In this document: in pieces, positions 1-11,030 of the stretch | How positions within the stretch are numbered: the stretch's first letter is position 1 | How the letters are laid out: each line of letters starts with the position of its first letter | Assembly: GCA_018806915.1 (NCBI GenBank) | Contig: JAGKQI010000105.1 | Location: forward strand, 2,852,001 to 2,916,000 | Length of the DNA: 64,000 nucleotides | From: Phytophthora colocasiae | Taxonomy: Eukaryota; Oomycota; Peronosporomycetes; Peronosporales; Peronosporaceae | Direction of reading: 5' to 3' | Notes under the pieces: model-generated | Database searches by the model: none | Seen by the model: only the letters and a program-made list of their open reading frames with translations | Told to the model about the DNA's origin: nothing | Position numbers and translations under genes: made by a program

Positions 1-377
1 GAGCAATTAGACAGCCCATCATATGCTGAATTACAGGGCTCACAGATTCTTTGATCTTACACGCGTGATCAAGCGCATTTTGGACCTATAGGAGCATCTT
101 GTAACTTGGTTAGCTGAACGTCTAGACAAGGCTCGGCGAGATTTCCGCTCGAAAGGAATTACCAAAACCTTGTTCAGATAGTGTCACTGCTGCAACCATA
201 ACAGTTCTGAACGTCAGGATTCAAGTGGAAAGCGCCAACAACTCGATGTTCTGGTGATTCTGTACAAGTTGCGCGTGACTGTGTTGGACTGCAGCAAGGA
301 ATTACGCGACTATCGTTTCACCAGGACAGAGCCTATTGCGTATGGACTTAAAGATTTGACCAGTTGGCCGCTACGAC

Positions 378-1120
378 ATGCAAACTTCTCAACGACGCCT
401 TTCACGCATTTTTTTTTCGCGGTATACCGACCATAAAAACATATCCTGGAAATGCAACTCTTCTTGCATCCCAACTTCAAGGCGTTTGATGGGTTTGCTG
501 TGCAATTCAGCAAAGGTCAGCACTACAGCTGCTATAGCCACTTTCCAAGATCAAGAAAATAATTACGAGAACATCCGTTCCATGATGTTAGCTGTGGCAG
601 CAAACCATGAAGTGCACTCGGCTACCGCTACAGGTCCAGTCGACAGTGAACCTCCACCAGCATCGGCGACGATTTTCTCTGAGGACTTGATGGATTTCTT
701 CGGTGATGTCATCGATCCTGGCGTTGTGATGTTCAAGAAGCTCCTGATGTAAACGAGACACGCATAGACGGCAAACTAAACCGATGGGAATCCTCGCCCT
801 TACCCTCTTGTCATGATTCCTGCGTCCGGGTGGGCCTTCTCGTGCTGGAGAACTCCATGTCAGTCAAAGTGACCTGTTATCATGTCGACTCAATTGGAGA
901 AAAGCTCCAATCCAAGTACGTGTACGACGTGGCAATCTTTTTTTTTCTTTTGGAAATTAGCGGCCACCCGGTTCTCGTCGTTGCACGAACCCTTACAATG
1001 GATCTTTAACAGAGCAACAATCACGATTGCGGCGTGTTCATGCTGCATGCGATGGATCGCGTCTCTTGTTTCATTGTCAACAATTCGCCACAACCTATAA
1101 GGAAAGCATCCGTACGTTGA
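378..1120 (+). pseudogene. Ulp1-like (C48) cysteine protease relic
   Basis: Broken reading frame related to Ulp1/SENP deSUMOylating proteases, which are often carried by oomycete transposons. In the frame of position 830 the translation gives GLLVLENSM followed by YHVDSIGE, matching the family pattern of a hydrophobic strand and a (Y)DS motif. About 55 codons further comes QSNNHDCGVFMLHAMD (1010-1057), the signature around the catalytic Cys (codon 1028-1030). An in-frame TAA at 1007-1009 interrupts the frame just before the catalytic motif, and the upstream part (378-752) lies in another frame. The usual His-Trp of the active site is not visible before GLLVLE. The gene is therefore dead. Family assignment is fairly secure; the limits of the relic are approximate. 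Small ORFs at 254-513 on either strand have no recognisable features. Confidence 0.6.
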
Positions 1121-1568
1121 CGAGTAAGTGCACTGCTATTAACACAATTTGATTCAAAGTGAGCGTGAATTCCTTTATCCCCCGTAAAATACCACGTGTG
1201 ACCGCCGCCAGACAAACGGAGTGGGCATAGCCGACGAATTAGGAATAGAACTGAATGTCACAATTCTACTCGGTGTTGGACATGTCAATTATCCATTCAT
1301 TTTGAATCCACATAGTCTCCGTTTTCCGAGGGCATCCTAGTTACTCTCTTCTACTACAAAGCACCCTCTTTCAAAAACACAATCTCAAAACGCCCACACT
1401 GTAGCGGACAATGTTACTTTGCTGCTTGATGGTTTCTGTGAGTGTGTGTAAGGGGGGGGGTTGAAGTCAAGTGTTGCAAGTCAAAAATCTCCGATCACGC
1501 TCGCACAGTAAGGGACAACTATCCAAATAAACATGCACAAATGCTTTCAATTTTTGGCATATAGAGAT
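1121..1568. other. Non-coding stretch, nothing recognised
   Basis: AT-richer DNA with a G9 run near 1452-1460. I see no ORF with family character, no RNA gene and no clear inverted repeat. Confidence 0.5.
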
Positions 1569-1771
1569 AGAGCACCTTAAATTAAAACATTCGTATACAC
1601 TACTTCTGCCTGACTAAAGCTACTTCATTAGGTTCCGCAAGCGGGTGACGTAGGTCCGGACAGTTAACATTTCCATCCCTAAGAAGTCCCCGACAGTATC
1701 GTGCGTTAAGTTAGTGCCGAGCGCCAGTCTCATCATACGCATGAAGATGGCATTTGCGCCGGAATGGATCT
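1569..1771. repeat. ~200 bp direct repeat, copy A
   Basis: Near-identical to 2170-2368; both start AGAGCACCTTAAATTAAAAC. This copy contains the 3' part of the 106-codon minus-strand ORF and keeps its frame open. It differs from copy B by scattered substitutions and four extra bases near 1711. Confidence 0.9.
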
Positions 1772-1940
1772 TGCCTTTCTTCCTGTTGGTATACGCCTCT
1801 GCTTCAAACGCTTCAATCTCGTCTTCTGACAACTCACGCCGTCCGTTGACCATCAATGTGTGTAGCTCCATCACATCCTCTGTAGTCATAGCAACGCACT
1901 TCAGAAATTTGTCTTGAATAGATGCTAATACATCCATCAC
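1620..1940 (-). CDS. Unrecognised 106-aa ORF, possible transposon-derived gene fragment
   Basis: I do not recognise the family. The product is charged and probably alpha-helical: an acidic stretch (ELSEDEIEAFEAEAY), then a basic stretch (TNRKKGK), and a C-terminal segment ending VTRLRNLMK. It begins at a GTG-ATG at 1940-1935. Upstream, in other frames, lies an acidic Asp/Ser/Gly repeat tract (1942-2075). That suggests the true gene was longer, with an acidic repetitive N-terminus (possible start near 2176), and is now frameshifted. Its 3' half is duplicated at 2170-2368, where a 4 bp deletion breaks the frame. It may be a fragment rather than an expressed gene. Confidence 0.35.
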   Translation of the reverse strand: MMDVLASIQDKFLKCVAMTTEDVMELHTLMVNGRRELSEDEIEAFEAEAYTNRKKGKIHSGANAIFMRMMRLALGTNLTHDTVGDFLGMEMLTVRTYVTRLRNLMK

Positions 1941-1941
1941 T

Positions 1942-2075
1942 GCAGTCGGCGTCGCTGCCGGGCGCTGCCGTCGTCGTGGTCGGCGTCGCTGTCGTCACTG
2001 GTGTTGCAGTCGGCGCCGCTGTCGGTGCTGCCGTCGTTGTGGTCGGCGTCGCTGTCGTCACTGGTGTTCGAATAA
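1942..2075. repeat. Imperfect GTC/GCC-rich short tandem repeat
   Basis: Degenerate trinucleotide-type tract containing two copies of a ~60 bp block (GTCGGCGTCGCTGTCGTCAC at 1980 and again at 2043). On the minus strand one frame gives an Asp/Ser/Gly-rich repeat and another a Thr/Ala/Pro-rich repeat. Confidence 0.75.
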
Positions 2076-2169
2076 CTGCTACACGAGGGCCGTGTGACGA
2101 TTATCTGTGCTTTACCCGAAACAAGGACTACTTGTTTATCTTTCACAATCAAGCGTAGCATGGTATTAA

Positions 2170-2368
2170 AGAGCACCTTAAATTAAAACATTCATATACA
2201 CTACTTCTGCCTGACTAAAGCTACTTCATTAGGTTCCACAAGCAGGTAACGTAGGTCCGGACTGTTAACATTTCCATCCCTAAGAAGTCCCCGACAGTAT
2301 CGCTAAGTTAGTGCCGAGCGCCAGGCTCATCATGCGCATGAAGATGGCATTTGCGCCGGAACGGATCT
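2170..2368. repeat. ~200 bp direct repeat, copy B, fused to the tRNA array
   Basis: Second copy of 1569-1771. It ends abruptly at GGATCT, where the sequence continues as the 3' end of a tRNA-Met gene (2367-2379) and the first array spacer. This is a chimaeric junction marking the left edge of the array. Confidence 0.85.
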
Positions 2369-2379
2369 GGCAGGGAGCA
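2367..2379 (+). pseudogene. tRNA-Met 3' end stub at array edge
   Basis: Only CTGGCAGGGAGCA remains, the last 13 nt of the tRNA gene (T-stem 3' side, acceptor 3' side, discriminator A). Confidence 0.85.
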
Positions 2380-3057
2380 CTCCTTTGCCTTTTTTTCCTC
2401 CTTTCCCACGTATTTGCCCTCGCCGCCTCGTTTGGCCTATGTGTGCCCTCGCTTCACCGTGCCTCCGCACCAACTTGTCCGGATGGTTGGTTGGTGGATG
2501 TTACTCAGTGGCACAATATCCACCGCCCATGTCACGTGGTGGCGGTTGTTCAGGTTCGAATCTCCGATGGACGAGACCGCTCAGAGTGATGGGGCGGGGC
2601 CTCTCACGCCGCCCGAACCGAGCCAATGTCATGTGGATCGACCCAAGTTCCCTGTATTTATGGTTCCCAATAACGGCACTATACCTACTGGCGAACATTG
2701 CACAGCGGCAATGGGCGATAGCTGGCCCCAGCGTCATCCAACAGTATATCACCCGCTGCCGTCGTCTGTTGCTGTCGTTGGAAGTCTACACACATCCAGT
2801 CAGCGCTACATGTAGGAGGACGTCGTCCAGGGCAAAGATGTCGAGGTCGGTATCGATCGGGGAGGGATGACATCTTTGTGAGCAAGCGGTCTGTCACGAC
2901 GGCTGTGGAGGCTGTAGGTGCTGTGAGGCAGCAGGAGGTGTTGGAAAGGATGGTGTGTATGTTTGTAGGCTTGGTGGTGAGCATGTAAGAAGCGTTTTGT
3001 GCGCAGGGTGTGTGTATTTGAATTTTGATGGCGTGGGGTTGTTGTTGTTGTTATGAT

Positions 3058-3098
3058 GCTCCTTTGGCTCAGTTGGTAGAGCGTCAGTCTCATAATCT
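3058..3098 (+). pseudogene. tRNA-Met 5' half (41 nt)
   Basis: Duplicated 5' half ending at ...CATAATCT just after the anticodon loop, 47 bp upstream of the full gene. It keeps box A but lacks box B and the T and acceptor 3' arms. Confidence 0.9.
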
Positions 3099-3104
3099 TA
3101 TGAT

Positions 3105-3177
3105 GCTCCTTTGGCTCAGTTGGTAGAGCGTCAGTCTCATAATCTGAAGGTCGCCAGTTCGAGCCTGGCAGGGAGCA
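3105..3177 (+). tRNA. tRNA-Met(CAT), elongator type
   Basis: 73 nt cloverleaf. The acceptor GCTCCTT pairs with AGGGAGC (one G-U) and is followed by discriminator A. D-arm GCTC/GAGC. Anticodon loop CTCATAA in a TCAGT/TCTGA stem that ends in a T-T pair, as in animal elongator tRNA-Met. Variable loop AGGTC; T-arm GCCAG-TTCGAGC-CTGGC. There is no intron and no encoded CCA. The body resembles elongator, not initiator, tRNA-Met. A T5 run 19 nt downstream is the likely Pol III terminator. This entry is the reference for the copies below. Confidence 0.96.
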
Positions 3178-3871
3178 CTTCTTTGCCTCTTTTTGCTTCT
3201 TTGCCTCCTTTCCCACCTACCACGTAATTGCCCTCGCCGCCTCGTATGGCCTACGTGTATCCTCGCTTCACCGTGCCTCCGCACCAACTTGTCCGGATGG
3301 TTGGTTGGTGGATGTTACTCAGTGGCACAATATCCACCGCCCATGTCACGTGGTAGCGGTTGTTCAGGTTCGACTCTCCGATGGACGAGACCGCTCAGAG
3401 TGATGGGGCGGGGCCTCTCACGCCGCCCGGACAGAGTCAATGTCATGTGGATCGACCCAAGTTCCGTGTATTTATGGTTCCCAATAACGGCACTATACCT
3501 ACTGGCGAACATTGCACAGCGACAATGGGCGATAGCTGGCCCCAGCGTCATCCAACAGTATATCACCCGCTGCCGTCGTCTGTTGCTGTCGTTGGAAGTC
3601 TACACACATCCAGTCAGCGCTACATGTAGGAGGACGTCGTCCAGGGCAAAGATGTCGAGGTCGGTATCGATCGGGGAGGGATGACATCTTTGTGAGCAAG
3701 CGGTCTGTCACGACGGCTGTGGAGGCTGTAGGTGCTGTGAGGCAGCAGGAGGTGTTGGAAAGGATGGTGTGTATGTTTGTAGGCTTGGTGGTGAGCATGT
3801 AAGAAGCGTTTTGTGCGCAGGGTGTGTGTATTTGAATTTTGATGGCGTGGGGTTGTTGTTGTTGTTATGAT

Positions 3872-3912
3872 GCTCCTTTGGCTCAGTTGGTAGAGCGTCA
3901 GTCTCATAATCT
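3872..3912 (+). pseudogene. tRNA-Met 5' half
   Basis: Same 41 nt 5' half, 47 bp before the next full gene. Confidence 0.9.
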
Positions 3913-3918
3913 TATGAT

Positions 3919-3991
3919 GCTCCTTTGGCTCAGTTGGTAGAGCGTCAGTCTCATAATCTGAAGGTCGCCAGTTCGAGCCTGGCAGGGAGCA
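3919..3991 (+). tRNA. tRNA-Met(CAT), canonical copy
   Basis: Identical to the 3105 copy; 814 bp after it; T5 downstream. Confidence 0.95.
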
Positions 3992-4686
3992 CTTCTTTGC
4001 CTCTTTTTGCTTCTTTGCCTCCTTTCCCACCTACCACGTAATTGCCCTCGCCGCCTCGTATGGCCTACGTGTATCCTCGCTTCACCGTGCCTCCGCACCA
4101 ACTTGTCCGGATGGTTGGTTGGTGGATGTTACTCAGTGGCACAATATCCACCGCCCATGTCACGTGGTGGCGGTTGTTCAGGTTCGACTCTCCGATGGAC
4201 GAGACCGCTCAGAGTGATGGGGCGGGGCCTCTCACGCCGCCCGGACAGAGTCAATGTCATGTGGATCGACCCAAGTTCTCTGTATTTATGGTTCCCAATA
4301 ACGGCACTATACCTACTGGCGAACATTGCACAGCGACAATGGGCGATAGCTGGCCCTGTAGCGTCATCCAACAGTATATCACCCGCTGCCGTCGTCTGTT
4401 GCTGTCGTTGAAGTCTACACACATCCAGTCAGCGCTACATGTAGGAGGACGTCGTCCAGGGCAAAGATGTCGAGGTCGGTATCGATCGGGGAGGGATGAC
4501 ATCTTTGTGAGCAAGCGGTCTGTCACGACGGCTGTGGAGGCTGTAGGTGCTGTGAGGCAGCAGGAGGTGTTGGAAAGGATGGTGTGTATGTTTGTAGGCT
4601 TGGTGGTGAGCATGTAAGAAGCGTTTTGTGCGCAGGGTGTGTGTATTTGAATTTTGATGGCGTGGGGTTGTTGTTGTTGTTATGAT

Positions 4687-4727
4687 GCTCCTTTGGCTCA
4701 GTTGGTAGAGCGTCAGTCTCATAATCT
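4687..4727 (+). pseudogene. tRNA-Met 5' half
   Basis: Third of four consecutive units carrying the 5' half. Confidence 0.9.
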
Positions 4728-4733
4728 TATGAT

Positions 4734-4806
4734 GCTCCTTTGGCTCAGTTGGTAGAGCGTCAGTCTCATAATCTGAAGGTCGCCAGTTCGAGCCTGGCAG
4801 GGAGCA
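4734..4806 (+). tRNA. tRNA-Met(CAT), canonical copy
   Basis: Canonical; its upstream spacer has a 2 bp insertion near 4356 (GGCCCTGTAGCG). Confidence 0.95.
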
Positions 4807-5500
4807 CTTCTTTGCCTCTTTTTGCTTCTTTGCCTCCTTTCCCACCTACCACGTAATTGCCCACGCCGCCTCGTTTGGCCTACGTGTATCCTCGCTTCAC
4901 CGTGCCTCCGCACCAACTTGTCCGGATGGTTGGTTGGTGGATGTTACTCAGTGGCACAATATCCACCGCCCATGTCACGTGGTGGCGGTTGTTCAGGTTC
5001 GAATCTCCGATGGACGAGACCGCTCACACTGATGGGGCGGGGCCTCTCACGCCGCCCGGACAGAGTCAATGTCATGTGGATCGACCCAAGTTCTCTGTAT
5101 TTATGGTTCCCAATAACGGCACTATACCTACTGGCGAACATTGCACAGCGACAATGGGCGATAGCTGGCCCCAGCGTCATCCAACAGTATATCACCCGCT
5201 GCCGTCGTCTGTTGCTGTCGTTGGAAGTCTACACACATCCAGTCAGCGCTACATGTAGGAGGACGTCGTCCAGGGCAAAGATGTCGAGGTCGGTATCGAT
5301 CGGGGATGGATGACATCTTTGTGAGCAAGCGGTCTGTCACGACGGCTGTGGAGGCTGTAGGTGCTGTGAGGCAGCAGGAGGTGTTGGAAAGGATGGTGTG
5401 TATGTTTGTAGGCTTGGTGGTGAGCATGTAAGAAGCGTTTTGTGCGCAGGGTGTGTGTATTTGAATTTTGATGGCGTGGGGTTGTTGTTGTTGTTATGAT

Positions 5501-5541
5501 GCTCCTTTGGCTCAGTTGGTAGAGCGTCAGTCTCATAATCT
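5501..5541 (+). pseudogene. tRNA-Met 5' half
   Basis: Last of the first run of four 814 bp units. Confidence 0.9.
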
Positions 5542-5547
5542 TATGAT

Positions 5548-5620
5548 GCTCCTTTGGCTCAGTTGGTAGAGCGTCAGTCTCATAATCTGAAGGTCGCCAG
5601 TTCGAGCCTGGCAGGGAGCA
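5548..5620 (+). tRNA. tRNA-Met(CAT), canonical copy
   Basis: Canonical; followed by T5 and the GTTTCG variant of the downstream tract. Confidence 0.95.
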
Positions 5621-6311
5621 CTTCTTTGCCTCTTTTTGTTTCGTTGCCTCCATTCCCACCTACCACGTAATTGCCCTCGCCGCCTCGTTTGGCCTATGTG
5701 TGCCCTCGCTTCACCGTGCCTCCGCACCAACTTGTCCGGATGGTTGATTGGTGGATGTTACTCAGTGGCACAATATCCACCGCCCATGTCACGTGGTGGC
5801 GGTTGTTCAGGTTCGACTCTGCGATGGACGAGACCGCTCACACTGATGGGGCGGGGCCTCTCACGCCGCCCGGACAGAGTCAATGTCATGTGGATCGACC
5901 CAAGTTCTCTGTATTTATGGTTCCCAATAACGGCACTATACCTACTGGCGAACATTGCACAGCGGCAATGGGCGATAGCTGGCCCCAGCGTCATCCAACA
6001 GCATATCACCCGCTGCCGTCGTCTGTTGCTGTCGTTGGAAGTCTACACATCAGTCAGCGCTACATGTAGGAGGACGTCGTCCAGGGCAAAGATGTCGAGG
6101 TCGGTATCGATCGGGGAGGGATGACATCTTTGTGAGCAAGCGGTCTGTCACGACGGCTGTGGAGGCTGTAGGTGCTGTGAGGCAGCAGGAGGTGTTGGAA
6201 AGGATGGTGTGTATGTTTGTAGGCTTGGTGGTGAGCATGTAAGAAGCGTTTTGTGCGCAGGGTGTGTGTATTTGAATTTTGATGGCGTGGGGTTGTTGTT
6301 GTTGTTATGAT

Positions 6312-6384
6312 GCTCCTTTGGCTCAGTTGGTAGAGCGTCAGTCTCATAATCTGAAGGTCGCCAGTTCGAGCCTGGCAGGGAGCA
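6312..6384 (+). tRNA. tRNA-Met(CAT), canonical copy
   Basis: First unit without the duplicated half. Its downstream spacer is unusually diverged near 6415-6540 (for example TATGTGACTCAGTTGCAC). Terminator is T4. Confidence 0.95.
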
Positions 6385-7076
6385 CTTCTTTGCCTCTTTT
6401 GTTTCGTTGCCTCCCATTCCCACCTACCACTTATTTGCCCTCGCCGCATCGTTGGGCCTATGTGTGACCTCGCTTCACCGTTCCTCCGCACCAACTTGTC
6501 CGGATGGTTGGTTGTTGTATGTGACTCAGTTGCACAATATCCACCGCCCATGTCACGTGGTGGCGGTTGTTCAGGTTCGACTCTGCGATGGACGAGACCG
6601 CTCACACTGATGGGGCGGGGCCTCTCACGCCGCCGGACAGAGTCAATGTCATGTGGATCGACCCAAGTTCCGTGTATTTATGGTTCCCAATAACGGCACT
6701 ATACCTACTGGCGAACATTGCACAGCGACAATGGGCGATAGCTGGCCCCAGCGTCATCCAACAGTATATCACCCGCTGCCGTCGTCTGTTGCTGTTGTTG
6801 GAAGTCTACACACATCCAGTCAGCGCTACATGTAGGAGGACGTCGTCCAGGGCAAAGATGTCGAGGTCGGTATCGATCGGGGAGGGATGACATCTTTGTG
6901 AGCAAGCGGTCTGTCACGACGGCTGTGGAGGCTGTAGGTGCTGTGAGGCAGCAGGAGGTGTTGGAAAGGATGGTGTGTATGTTTGTAGGCTTGGTGGTGA
7001 GCATGTAGAAGCGTGTTGTGCGCAGGGTGTGTGTATTTGAATTTTGATGGCGTGGGGTTGTTGTCGTTGTTATGAT

Positions 7077-7149
7077 GCTCCTTTGGCTCAGTTGGTAGAG
7101 CGTCAGTCTCATAATCTGAAGGTCGCCAGTTCGAGCCTGGCAGGGAGCA
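7077..7149 (+). tRNA. tRNA-Met(CAT), canonical copy
   Basis: Canonical; the upstream repeat reads TTGTCGTTGTT instead of pure TTG; T5 downstream. Confidence 0.95.
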
Positions 7150-7844
7150 CTTCTTTGCCTCTTTTTGCTTCTTTGCCTCCTTTCCCACCTACCACGTAAT
7201 TGCCCTCGCCGCCTCGTTTGGCCTATGTGTGCCCTCGCTTCACCGTGCCTCCGCACCAACTTGTCCGGATGGTTGATTGGTGGATGTTACTCAGTGGCAC
7301 AATATCCACCGCCCATGTCACGTGGTGGCGGTTGTTCAGGTTCGACTCTGCGATGGACGAGACCGCTCACACTGATGGGGCGGGGCCTCTCACGCCGCCC
7401 GGACAGAGTCAATGTCATGTGGATCGACCCAAGTTCTCTGTATTTATGGTTCCCAATAACGGCACTATACCTACTGGCGAACATTGCACAGCGACAATGG
7501 GCGATAGCTGGCCCCAGCGTCATCCAACAGTATATCACCCGCTGCCGTCGTCTGTTGCTGTCGTTGGAAGTCTACACACATCCAGTCAGCGCTACATGTA
7601 GGAGGACGTCGTCCAGGGCAAAGATGTCGAGGTCGGTATCGATCGGGGAGGGATGACATCTTTGTGAGCAAGCGGTCTGTCACGACGGCTGTGGAGGCTG
7701 TAGGTGCTGTGAGGCAGCAGGAGGTGTTGGAAAGGATGGTGTGTATGTTTGTAGGCTTGGTGGTGAGCATGTAAGAAGCGTTTTGTGCGCAGGGTGTGTG
7801 TATTTGAATTTTTGATGGCGTGGGGTTGTTGTTGTTGTTATGAT

Positions 7845-7918
7845 GCTCCTTTGGCTCCAGTTGGTAGAGCGTCAGTCTCATAATCTGAAGGTCGCCAGTT
7901 CGAGCCTGGCAGGGAGCA
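7845..7918 (+). tRNA. tRNA-Met(CAT), D-arm insertion variant
   Basis: 74 nt: one extra C gives GGCTCCAGTTGG at the D-stem/loop border. The same insertion recurs at 13245, 20139 and 24782 and in the 22431 half, so it is a shared allele. The tRNA may still fold with a larger D-loop. Confidence 0.75.
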
Positions 7919-8609
7919 CTTCTTTGCCTCTTTTTGCTTCTTTGCCTCCTTTCCCACCTACCACGTAATTGCCCTCGCCGCCTCGTTTGGCCTATGTGTG
8001 CCCTCGCTTCACCGTGCCTCCGCACCAACTTGTCCGGATGGTTGATTGGTGGATGTTACTCAGTGGCACAATATCCACCGCCCATGTCACGTGGTGGCGG
8101 TTGTTCAGGTTCGAATCTCCGATGGACGAGACCGCTCACACTGATGGGGCGGGGCCTCTCACGCCGCCCGGACAGAGTCAATGTCATGTGGATCGACCCA
8201 AGTTCCGTGTATTTATGGTTCCCAATAACGGCACTATACCTACTGGCGAACATTGCACAGCGACAATGGGCGATAGCTGGCCCCAGCGTCATCCAACAGT
8301 ATATCACCCGCTGCCGTCGTCTGTTGCTGTCGTTGGAAGTCTACACACATCCAGTCAGCGCTACATGTAGGAGGACGTCGTCCAGGGCAAAGATGTCGAG
8401 GTCGGTATCGATCGGGGAGGGATGACATCTTTGTGAGCAAGCGGTCTGTCACGACGGCTGTGGAGGCTGTAGGTGCTGTGAGGCAGCAGGAGGTGTTGGA
8501 AAGGATGGTGTGTATGTTTGTAGGCTTGGTGGTGAGCTAAGAAGCGTTTTGTGCGCAGGGTGTGTGTATTTGAATTTTGATGGCGTGGGGTTGTTGTTGT
8601 TGTTATGAT

Positions 8610-8650
8610 GCTCCTTTGGCTCAGTTGGTAGAGCGTCAGTCTCATAATCT
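8610..8650 (+). pseudogene. tRNA-Met 5' half
   Basis: Isolated recurrence of the 47 bp half duplication. Confidence 0.9.
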
Positions 8651-8656
8651 TATGAT

Positions 8657-8729
8657 GCTCCTTTAGCTCAGTTGGTAGAGCGTCAGTCTCATAATCTGAA
8701 GGTCGCCAGTTCGAGCCTGGCAGGGAGCA
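8657..8729 (+). tRNA. tRNA-Met(CAT), G9A variant
   Basis: Reads CTTTAGCTCAG: position 9 is A instead of G, the more usual eukaryotic TAGCTC form of box A. Fully foldable. Confidence 0.93.
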
Positions 8730-9424
8730 CTTCTTTGCCTCTTTTTGCTTCTTTGCCTCCTTTCCCACCTACCACGTAATTGCCCTCGCCGCCTCGTTTG
8801 GCCTATGTGTGCCCTCGCTTCACCGTGTCTCCGCACCAACTTGTCCGGATGGTTGGTTGGTGGATGTTACTCAGTGGCACAATATCCACCGCCCATGTCA
8901 CGTGGTGGCGGTTGTTCAGGTTCGAATCTCCGATGGACGAGACCGCTCACACTGATGGGGCGGGGCCTCTCACGCCGCCCGGACAGAGTCAATGTCATGT
9001 GGATCGACCCAAGTTCTCTGTATTTATGGTTCCCAATAACGGCACTATACCTACTGGCGAACATTGCACAGCGACAATGGGCGATAGCTGGCCCCAGCGT
9101 CATCCAACAGTATATCACCCGCTGCCGTCGTCTGTTGCTGTCGTTGGAAGTCTACACACATCCAGTCAGCGCTACATGTAGGAGGACGTCGTCCAGGGCA
9201 AAGATGTCGAGGTCGGTATCGATCGGGGAGGGATGACATCTTTGTGAGCAAGCGGTCTGTCACGACGGCTGTGGAGGCTGTAGGTGCTGTGAGGCAGCAG
9301 GAGGGTGTTGGAAAGGATGGTGTGTATGTTTGTAGGCTTGGTGGTGAGCATGTAAGAAGCGTTTTGTGCGCAGGGTGTGTGTATTTGAATTTTGATGGCG
9401 TGGGGTTGTTGTTGTTGTTATGAT

Positions 9425-9497
9425 GCTCGCTTTGGCTCAGTTGGTAGAGCGTCAGTCTCATAATCTGAAGGTCGCCAGTTCGAGCCTGGCAGGAGCA
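9425..9497 (+). tRNA. tRNA-Met-like copy with damaged acceptor
   Basis: An extra G in the 5' acceptor (GCTCGCTTTGG) and loss of one G in the 3' acceptor (GGCAGGAGCA) shift acceptor pairing. Probably non-functional, or a sequence error. Confidence 0.5.
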
Positions 9498-10191
9498 CTT
9501 CTTTGCCTCTTTTTGCTTCTTTGCCTCCTTTCCCACCTACCACGTAATTGCCCTCGCCGCCTCGTATGGCCTACGTGTATCCTCGCTTCACCGTGCCTCC
9601 GCACCAACTTGTCCGGATGGTTGGTTGGTGGATGTTACTCAGTGGCACAATATCCACCGCCCATGTCACGTGGTGGCGGTTGTTCAGGTTCGACTCTCCG
9701 ATGGACGAGACCGCTCAGAGTGATGGGGCGGGGCCTCTCACGCCGCCCGGACAGAGTCAATGTCATGTGGATCGACCCAAGTTCTCTGTATTTATGGTTC
9801 CCAATAACGGCACTATACCTACTGGCGAACATTGCACAGCGACAATGGGCGATAGCTGGCCCCAGCGTCATCCAACAGTATATCACCCGCTGCCGTCGTC
9901 TGTTGCTGTTGTTGGAAGTCTACACACATCCAGTCAGCGCTACATGTAGGAGGACGTCGTCCAGGGCAAAGATGTCGAGGTCGGTATCGATCGGGGAGGG
10001 ATGACATCTTTGTGAGCAAGCGGTCTGTCACGACGGCTGTGGAGGCTGTAGGTGCTGTGAGGCAGCAGGAGGTGTTGGAAAGGATGGTGTGTATGTTTGT
10101 AGGCTTGGTGGTGAGCATGTAAGAAGCGTTTTGTGCGCAGGGTGTGTGTATTTGAATTTTGATGGCGTGGGGTTGTTGTTGTTGTTATGAT

Positions 10192-10264
10192 GCTCCTTTG
10201 GCTCAGTTGGTAGAGCGTCAGTCTCATAATCTGAAGGTCGCCAGTTCGAGCCTGGCAGGGAGCA
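10192..10264 (+). tRNA. tRNA-Met(CAT), canonical copy
   Basis: Canonical; followed by T5 then GTTTCTTTG. Confidence 0.95.
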
Positions 10265-10956
10265 CTTCTTTGCCTCTTTTTGTTTCTTTGCCTCCTTTCC
10301 CACCTACCACGTAATTGCCCTCGCCGCCTCGTATGGCCTACGTGTATCCTCGCTTCACCGTGCCTCCGCACCAACTTGTCCGGATGGTTGGTTGGTGGAT
10401 GTTACTCAGTGGCACAATATCCACCGCCCATGTCACGTGGTGGCGGTTGTTCAGGTTCGACTCTGCGATGGACGAGACCGCTCACACTGATGGGGCGGGG
10501 CCTCTCACGCCGCCCGGACAGAGTCAATGTCATGTGGATCGACCCAAGTTCTCTGTATTTATGGTTCCCAATAACGGCACTATACCTACTGGCGAACATT
10601 GCACAGCGACAATGGGCGATAGCTGGCCCCAGCGTCATCAACAGTATATCACCCGCTGCCGTCGTCTGTTGCTGTCGTTGGAAGTCTACACATCCAGTCA
10701 GCGCTACATGTAGGAGGACGTCGTCCAGGGCAAAGATGTCGAGGTCGGTATCGATCGGGGAGGATGACATCTTTGTGAGCAAGCGGTCTGTCACGACGGC
10801 TGTGGAGGCTGTAGGTGCTGTGAGGCAGCAGGAGGTGTTGGAAAAGGATGGTGTGTATGTTTGTAGGCTTGGTGGTGAGCATGTAAGAAGCGTTTTGTGC
10901 GCAGGGTGTGTGTATTTGAATTTTTGATGGCGTGGGGTTGTTGTTGTTGTTATGAT

Positions 10957-11030
10957 GCTCCTTTGGCTCAGTTGGTAGAGCGTCAGTCTCATAATCTGAA
11001 AGGTCGCCAGTTCGAGCCTGGCAGGGAGCA
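10957..11030 (+). tRNA. tRNA-Met(CAT), extra A before variable loop
   Basis: 74 nt: CTGAAAGGTC has one extra A at the anticodon stem/variable loop border. Foldable with a 6 nt variable loop. Confidence 0.75.

Noticed and set aside
7270..7365. A second tRNA gene in the spacer around the box B-like motif
   Set aside because: No acceptor or T-stem pairing could be formed around GGTTCGA(A/C)TC; kept only as a weak Pol III-relic observation.
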